In this document: positions 56,860 through 64,000 of the stretch, in pieces
Layout of the letters: every line of letters starts with the position of its first letter
Numbering within the stretch: position 1 is the stretch's first letter
Assembly (NCBI RefSeq): GCF_042453785.1
Contig: NC_091670.1
Location: forward strand, 40,187,501-40,251,500
Length of the DNA: 64,000 nucleotides
Direction: 5' to 3'
DNA from: Malus domestica
Taxonomy: Eukaryota > Streptophyta > Magnoliopsida > Rosales > Rosaceae
Translations under genes and position numbers: made by a program
Notes under the pieces: generated by a model
Told to the model about the DNA's origin: nothing
The model's database searches: none
Seen by the model: the letters and a program-made list of their open reading frames with translations, nothing else

Positions 56860-59050
56860 TTTGCGATTTTTTACACATGCTATCTCATAGTATATACGAA
56901 CATATTTGACGAATGCATATCCTATCAAATTGATAGATTTAACAAACATTTAAGAGTTAATGTTATGCTTCCATTATTTATAAAATAAGATTTATCCACT
57001 AGTGTGAATATTTTAAATTGAAGATTGAATTCATTCATTGCATTCTTAAAGGATCGAGGAGTGTAGCTGCAAAAAATCATCAAAAGCGAAGCTAAAATAA
57101 CCGTTAAATTGTGATATTTCCTTTATAACCGTTGAAAACTTTTGTTTTGTTACCTAATCTCTGAACGTTTGCTTTTTGTGATTTTTTACGTATGTGATCT
57201 CGGAGTGTTTACAAACAAGTTTGACGGATAGATCATTGAAAAAAGTTTCGTAGAATGTGTATTGCGTCAAAATGGTAGATTAAATAAACACTTAAGAGTT
57301 AATGTTATACTTCCATTAAGTATAAAATAAAATTGTGTGGTATCCACTAGTGTAAATATTTTAAATTGAAGATCAAATTCATTCATTACATTCTTATAGG
57401 GTCGAGGATTGTAGCTGTAAAAAAATCATTAAAATCGGAGCTAAAATAACTGTTAAATTGTGATTTTTCGTTTATAATCGTTGAAAACTTTTATTTTGTT
57501 ACCTAATCTCTTAATGTTTGTTGTTTGTGATTTTTTACGTATGCGATCTCGGAGTGTGTACAAACAAGTTTGACGGTTGGATTGTTGAAAAACGCTTCGT
57601 AGAATGCATATCCTATCAAATTGATAGATTTAACAAACATTTAAGAGTTAATGTTATGCTTCCATTATTTATAAAATAAGATTTATCCACTAGTGTAAAT
57701 ATTTTAAATTGAAGATCGAATTCATTCAATGCATTCTTATAGGGTCGAGGAGTGTTTCTGTAAAAAATCATCAAAAACGGAGCTAAAGTAACCGTTAAAT
57801 TGTGATTTTTCGTTTATAACCGTTGAAAACTTTTCTTTTGTTACATAATCTCTTAATGTTTGTTTTTTGTGATTTTTTACGTATACGATCTCGGAGTGTG
57901 TACAAATAAGTTTGACGGTTGGATCGTTGAAAAACGCTTCGTAGAATGCGTATCGCATCAAAACGGTAGATTAAACAAACACTTAGAGTTAATGTTATAC
58001 TTCCATTAAGTATAAAATAAGATTTATCCACTAGTGTAAATATTTTAAATTGAAGATCAAATTCGTTCAATGCATTCTTATAGGGTCGAGGAGTGTTGTT
58101 GTAAAAAATCATCAAAATCGGAGCTAAAGTAACCGTTAAATTGTGATTTTTCGTTTATAACCGTTGAAAACTTTTCTTTGTTACCTAATCTCTTAATGTT
58201 TGTTTATTTTTATTTTTTACGTATGCGATCTCGGAGTGTGTACAAACAAGTTTGACGGTTAGATCGTTGAAAAACGCTTCGTAGAATGCGTATCGCATCA
58301 AAACGGTAGATTAAACAAACACTTAAAGTTAATGTTATACTTCCATTAAGTATAAAATAGTGTAAATATTTTAAATTGAAGATCAAATTCATTCAATGCA
58401 TTCTTATAGGGTCGAGGAGTGTTGCTGTAAAAAATCATCAAAATCGGAGCTAAAGTAAACGTTAAATTGTGATTTTTCGTTTATAACCGTTGAAAACTTT
58501 TCTTTTGTTACCTAATCTCTTAATGTTTGTTTTTTTTGATTTTTTACGTATGCGATCTCGAAGTGTGTACAAACAAGTTTGACGGTTAGATCGTTGAAAA
58601 ACGCTTCGTAGAATGCGTATCGCATCAAAACGGTAGATTAAACAAACACTTAGAGTTAATGTTATACTTCCATTAAGTATAAAATAAGATTTATCCACTA
58701 GTGTAAATATTTTAAATTGAAGATCGAATTCGTTCAATGCATTCTTATAGGGTCGAGGAGTGTTGCTGTAAAAAATCATCAAAATCGGAGCTAAAGTAAC
58801 CGTTAAATTGTGATTTTTCGTTTATAACCGTTGAAAACTTTTCTTTTGTTACCTAATCTCTTAATGTTTTTTTTTGTGATTTTTTACGTATGCGATCTCG
58901 GAGTGTGTACAAACAAGTTTGACGGTTGGATCGTTGAAAAACGCTTCGTAGAATGTGTATCCCATCAAAACGGTAGATTAAACAAACACTTAGAGTTAAT
59001 GTTATACTTCCATTAAGTATAAGTGTAAATATTTTAAATTGAATATCAAA
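56860..59050. repeat. tandem array of about 340-bp units inside the CACTA element
   Basis: The anchor ACGTATGCGATCTCGGAGTG (with small changes) begins near 57188, 57537, 57879, 58219, 58546 and 58886, giving spacings of 349, 342, 340, 327 and 340 bp. A diverged unit precedes near 56873. Unit identity rises toward the right. Minus-strand open frames of 60-106 codons within the units are a by-product of the repeat. Confidence 0.9.
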
Positions 59051-59489
59051 TTTATTCATTAGACAATATTTATTTATGTTTTTCAAGTATTGATTAGACA
59101 ATATTTAGTTTGTGTGATGACATTTTATCGCATATTTTACATGCATTATTCTCTATTAAACCAAAAGTGTAAAAATTATCTATTAAACCAAACAATTATT
59201 TATTTAATTTTTAAAAACATATTCTATTTAAATACATATTATTTATTTATTTATTAAACCAAACAATTATTATTTTATTTTTTAAAATTGTAACAAAATT
59301 TGGGGGGAATTTAAAATTTTGAGGGAAAATTTTAAAATTTTCGGAGGGAAGTTTGCCGCCATTTTTTTGTCTGTCGGTTATAACCGACAGTAATGAAATT
59401 TTTCTGTCAGTTTTTATTTTTAAAAAATGTTTCTGTCGGTTTTAACCGACAGTAAATAAAATAACCTAAATTTTTAAAACCCATCCATC

Positions 59490-60860
59490 TTCCTTGCGCC
59501 GATGCTTCCCCCTTCCCCCTATTCTCCTGTCCTCATTTCTTTCTCCTTCTCCTTCTCCTCTTTTCTTTTCTATTCTGTTCGAACACTTGCAACCCATTCC
59601 AACCAACAATTCCAGACACACTGTAGAGGGCGTGGACAGAGGGTTGATGGGAAGGGTTGGCCGTGGACGGATGGTTGATGGGAAGGGTAGGAGCTAGAGA
59701 GAGGGGGTGAGGGGTGGGTTCTGTCCACTGACGTTGGTTGCTGGGAGAGAAAGAGAGAGAGAGAGAGAGATGGGGAAAAGTATGGGGTTAAGGTTGAGGG
59801 GAACGAAACGGGTACAGAGAGAGAGTGAGGAAGGGACATAGGAGTTAGAGGTATGGATTGATTTGTCAGGGGCTGCTGCATCCTTCCTATTCGAAAGGTA
59901 ACAAATAATTTTCAATTCATTCTGCTGCATCCTTACTATTCGAGAGGTACATGAATGGCTTCTCATCTGAAATTATTAAACATTGGATTTGCTAGTTTGG
60001 TTGCGCAACTATGCAGGTGCTCTCTCCAATCTATCGATCAGTTTAGTGCTAGCTGTTATTGCTGCCTTGGAAGTCAACAATATTCCTTCAGCTCCTTGGT
60101 TCCTGTCATTGTGTTTGCATATTTTATATCATTTGGTTTCTCAGGTTATGTATTTATGTTTGGCGTTGCTTGCTTATTGTTTTCGTGTTTATATTGTATC
60201 AACGACTCTTAGCTTGTTTTGGCTTCTTGCAGGCTTACGGGATTCTGGAAAAATATCTGTGTTATTTTGTTCCTCTCCTCGAACTGAAGAGATGATGTTC
60301 ATGTTAGCATGGATGTTTGTCTAGTCTCCTCACATAATGAAATGTTGTGCTTGACATGAATAAGGGTACTTGATACAACCATTTTTTCCGATTTTGTTTG
60401 GCCAAGAATGTATCTGTATAAAATCCAAATGCAACCGCAGTTGGGTGATGGATTACATTATCGCTCGTTTGTTTAACTTCTAAGATTTCTACCTGCGATA
60501 ATTTTGCAATATCTTGTCTGTCATTGTGATTTTCTTTCCCTGATTGCAACCATACGAAAACTTAGGTTGAGGATTTAGAACGAATATTAGCAAGCTTCTC
60601 TTATCTATATTGTTAATTTGTTATAGCCTAGAAAGGATGATCATGACCCTCCCTGTTTATCATTATCAGTGTAGGGGATGGGCGGAGGGGTCGGATGACG
60701 AGTCGTGGACTAAGAAAACGGTGCCCATTATTGCTCCCTTGCCTAAGACTTTAAAGGCCCTGACAGTCACCGGTGAGATCGAGCTCCGGCGAGGTTGGAT
60801 GGTGAATGTGGGGATATGGAAAATGCAGAAAGCAATTTTTTTTTTATTATTAATATAAGT
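59490..60860 (+). other. exon-like pieces inside the CACTA element
   Basis: An intron-like segment (60145 GTTATG to TTCTTGCAG near 60234) precedes AYGILEKYLCYFVPLLELK. A second piece near 60668-60830 reads GWAEGSDDESWTKK and KALTVTGEIELRRG. These could be captured host exons or remnants of a CACTA gene. No family is recognised. Confidence 0.3.
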
Positions 60861-61229
60861 CATATCGGTTTTAGCCGACATTAAATGATTTTATTTATTA
60901 TTTTTAATTAATTTCTGTCGGTTTTAGCTGACAGGAAATGGTTTTATTTATTCATTTTTAATTAATTTCTGTCGGATGGTTTAATGATTTTCTGTCGGTT
61001 TTATCCGACAGAAATATTTCTGTTAGTTCTATCCGACACAATTTCTGTCGGTTTTAGAGTATTTTCTGTCGGATCTATCCGACACAATTCCTGACGCAGG
61101 CAATTCTGTCGCTTATTATATCCGCCACTGCATCCATTTTCTGTCGGATTTTGCTTAAAATCCGACAATAATATATGTTTTTTGTCGGTTTTCAAAACGC
61201 CACTAATAACTGGTTTTCTAGTAGTGATG

Positions 61230-63484
61230 GTGCTATAATGTATTCCCTAGTTTATATTCAAGTTGTTTCTAGTCTTTTGATGATTCAAAGCCCTATCAGT
61301 TCCCAGATATAGTTCACTTAGTGGTTTTATCAAGATTGGAATGAGTTAAACTGATGACTTGATCAGATCTGGACCTCCACCCCTCGAGCATACAAGATAA
61401 CTAAAAGTCCTTGATATCAAGGCATAGAAAAGAACTTAATGTAGACTTAACCCATCCTTTGATAAACAAGAAATCTGAAATAACTTGGGGTGCAAGTAAT
61501 CGGCTTAAAACACACTTGTTCTACATCTTCCATACAAAATGGCAATGGCACGCCTAAGCATTTAGTTGGTTTTGATTGCGAGCCTCAAGGCCTACACCTA
61601 AGGCCCCATGAAGGCACCTTTCAGAACTAACTCTATTATCCTCTTGCAGCATTGTGACAAGCAGGAGTCCGACAATCAACCAAAGTGCCAACTCCTCGGG
61701 GAGCTATGTGCTCGAGCCAGGGACGCCCACTGGCCAAATTTCTTGCCCGAACAAAAAGGTCCATGAAGAATTTTACTTTTGAGATTGTCTCCTTAGCATT
61801 TCTCTTAGCTATAATAACGAGGAAATACTTCATCTTGTATCAAACAAGGGAGACAGAAAGTCAACTACAAATAGCATCACAGAGCCAGCAAGATTGAGGA
61901 GGCCATGAAGAGGAAAGAGAAAATACACTCTTGTTTTGTAAGGACAGAGATAATACATTCAATGAAGGGTACTGATGTTTATATGCAAAGCTGATAAATA
62001 GTCGTATTTATTCTCTACAATGCCAATATTACCCCTCGTTAGTACACTTTCAAGACACTATACTCCAGTGTATGCACTATGCAGTACGTTGTACTCCTCA
62101 TTTTTTTAGGAAATTCGTTATTGGCCTTCATGTCTTCTTTATTTTCCTTGTCCTCATTGTGCCACATGTCTAAAACACTAATTATAGGTAAAAGAAAGAT
62201 AATTAAATGTCATTTAGTACTACAATCTAACGATATTCCTCTTCAGTGTAAAAATTTTATAATTAAAACCGTTCAATTTTTTAATATCTTCATTTGAATA
62301 TTATCTGTACAGAAAAATTATTCGAATCAGAGATCGTTTATGCATTCAAATGTATGAAATAAATTGACATTGTGAGTACTAATTAATATTTTTTTTATAA
62401 AATACAATTATTTAATACATTTGAATGACCAAATGATCTATAATTCAAAATAAATATTAAGATATTAAATATAATTATGAAATTAATAAAGTAAAGATAC
62501 ATGACCTCGTGAAGGATGCATGTATTATTAAAAAAAAATATAAAAAATTTGAAAAACGATGCCGTTGTTGCCACCACTTTTGCAATGATCGTTGCCACCA
62601 CTTCTGCAATGATCGTCGCCACCATCACCAAACCCCAACACCCCATTACAGCTCATAAAAGCACATCAAAAGAAATTTATAAAATAAAATTACTCGAATA
62701 CCAAATTCCCCCTTAGTTTAGGTCACCAATGTTTAGATTTTATCACAACTTTCATTCCAAATTTACTTTTTATCCGTTGCTTTGTTTGTTCAAATTTACT
62801 TTGGCATTTCAATTAGTATTAAAATCTAATTTAAATTTTAGTGTTCAAACTAGAAGAAAAGAAAACTAACGAAAAGTTCAAAAAAACTTTAGTTTTAATG
62901 AAAAATGACAAATAAAGATGTAGCGAATAGTACCAGGAAAAAGTAAAAATATGTTTTTTTGTTAAAAAATGAATAGTACCGAAAGTGTTGCAATTCCCTA
63001 GAAGAAGTGTTCCATTTAATATTTAATATCAGTTTTTCTCTTTATTCTTTTATTGGGATTTGGTTGCATCGTATCTCCATTTTTCTTGGTGTTGTATGTT
63101 CATAAGGCTTGTGAAATGAGTTGAATATCAGAGTGCGCAACGAACGAGACTACAAAATAATAGGAATATTATTAAATAAACGAGAATGCCGGAACGGCTA
63201 CAAAACCCTAAAGGCTACATTGTGAATGACTTTTTCTCTAATGAATAACAAAGCACCCTATTTATAATAGCCTAACCCTAATCTCTAACAAAACCTAATT
63301 CTAACCGGCTAAGGCCAGAAAACCAAACATTCAAATAAACCAAAATACTAATATTTTCCAACAAAACGTTGGCATGTAGTGCATGGTACTCATTTTTTGG
63401 CCCAAAATGCATAAGGCATGTAGATATGTAGACTAAATTTTATAAACTAAATAACATGAAAGTTGATGATTAGATTATTACTTA
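61230..63484. other. gene-free stretch
   Basis: The first few hundred bases may continue the LTR-like sequence left of the CACTA insertion. TTGCCACCACTT is duplicated near 62568 and 62592. No gene recognised. Confidence 0.35.
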
Positions 63485-63608
63485 GGGTAATGCTAGGGAG
63501 ACTAAATTTGGAGAGAAAATATACAAACTAAATGATGCGTCACCAATAAAAATGAGCATGTTTATCAACACTTAAGTAATAAACCAATCATCAACTTTCA
63601 TGTCATTT
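63485..63608. mobile_element. GGTAATGCTAGG-family MITE, cut by an LTR element
   Basis: It begins GGTAATGCTAGGGAGACTAA and runs to CATGTCATTT, where the LTR of the LARD-like family starts. The matching right end would lie beyond the window. Confidence 0.5.
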
Positions 63609-64000
63609 TGTTGATCTTAAAAACTACCAAGCCTACGTGGCGCGCAGGCCGAGTAATTAATAAGCTAACTACAACCTTCGGTTATGTGCGGGACATCACA
63701 ACTAGTCGGCCGAGCTCGGCCGGGGAGTAAAATGTGTTGATGTTGCGTTGAGCGCGCTGTTGACTTCTTGGTCTTGCAACTGCGGCCGAGGAAGGAACAC
63801 GTCTTGGCCTTCAGGCTCTAGAGCCTGAAGACAAGGCTGCTAGTTCTGCGAAGTTCAATATTAGATTCGGCTTTCAACGTGCCAAATGTAGTAACCTGGT
63901 AACACCTTACTTCGCCGAGAATGCTAATGAGATGACCTCTACCAACAAGGACTCAAAAATCCTTGTCGATTGAGACTTGGATAGGTAATCAGTCGGTCGA
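63609..64000 (-). mobile_element. LTR of a LARD-like element, running off the window
   Basis: The minus-strand reading equals the end of the LTR at 32130-32525: GCGCGCCACGTAGGCTTG, CTCGGCCTGCGCG and CTGCGGCCGAGGAAGG. It starts TGTTGATCTTAAAAACTA. Only the LTR end is inside the window. Confidence 0.85.

Larger units (their letters stand above)
56206..61226. mobile_element. non-autonomous CACTA transposon
   Basis: It starts CACTACTACAATATTAGC and ends CTGGTTTTCTAGTAGTG. The inverted ends share CACTACTA and a GTGGCG block about 20 bp in. Flanking triplets are CTG and ATG (two of three match). Both subterminal regions are full of CTGTCGG / CCGACAG words in both directions, typical of CACTA transposase binding arrays. 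No transposase domain was found on either strand. The interior holds a tandem array (56860-59050) and a 59490-60860 part with exon-like pieces. Confidence 0.85.

Noticed and set aside
57737..59101. Family of small proteins repeated on the minus strand
   Set aside because: They are by-products of the 340-bp tandem array; the similar peptides follow from the DNA repeat.
1..64000. tRNA genes, CRISPR arrays, operons
   Set aside because: No cloverleaf-forming tRNA sequence, no spacer-repeat array and no bacterial-type gene arrangement was seen; B-box-like GGTTCGAAT words (for example near 38605) stand alone.

Overview
The window reads as plant nuclear DNA: AT-rich, with GT-AG introns, many plant transposon families and chloroplast-targeted polyphenol oxidase (PPO) genes. 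An intronless PPO of 588 residues inside a cluster of PPO relics, together with the repeat families, fits Rosaceae and probably the apple/pear group (Maleae). That assignment is inference; no marker in the window fixes the species.

Layout. 1-6.7 kb: a housekeeping spliceosome gene (SF3B2/SAP145, 18 coding exons) behind a promoter rich in TGGGC motifs, with a 5S-rRNA-derived retroposon in its last intron. 7-11 kb: gene-free DNA with MITE-type repeats. 11.2-19.3 kb: one Ty1/copia insertion, bounded by a single CTTCT duplication, whose interior is scrambled into an almost complete tandem duplication plus two short re-joined pieces. 19.7-20.6 kb: an intact Dof zinc-finger transcription factor whose upstream region holds that insertion. 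21-26.3 kb: MITEs, a broken DUF1218 gene and two 5'-truncated LINEs.

26.7-52.8 kb is a PPO neighbourhood. It holds one intact PPO (41034-42800), a PPO pseudogene split by a Tnt1-like copia element (46436-52735), and several pieces of the PPO C-terminal KFDV domain without a catalytic core. One of these is an open two-exon gene (33164-34000) that joins a PPO-type chloroplast/thylakoid twin-arginine leader directly to a KFDV domain. Another (26702-26935) is an inverted pair of KFDV pieces that could transcribe into a hairpin with near-complementarity to the KFDV-only gene. A 4.5-kb non-autonomous LTR element nested inside a solo copia LTR (27611-32776) and a broken F-box gene lie between them.

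52.8-64 kb is transposon territory: two PIF-type MITEs joined at a shared TAA with a third nested inside, a 5-kb CACTA element with a roughly 340-bp tandem array, and at the right edge the start of another copy of the 28-32 kb element on the opposite strand.

How the parts relate: SF3B2, Dof and PPO have unrelated jobs (splicing, transcription, plastid phenol oxidation). The real link is among the PPO-derived loci: one working enzyme, a possible stand-alone copy of its shielding domain, and a possible small-RNA source derived from the same domain. Any regulatory link between them is a hypothesis. All coordinates were read by eye; percent identities and database hits were not computed.
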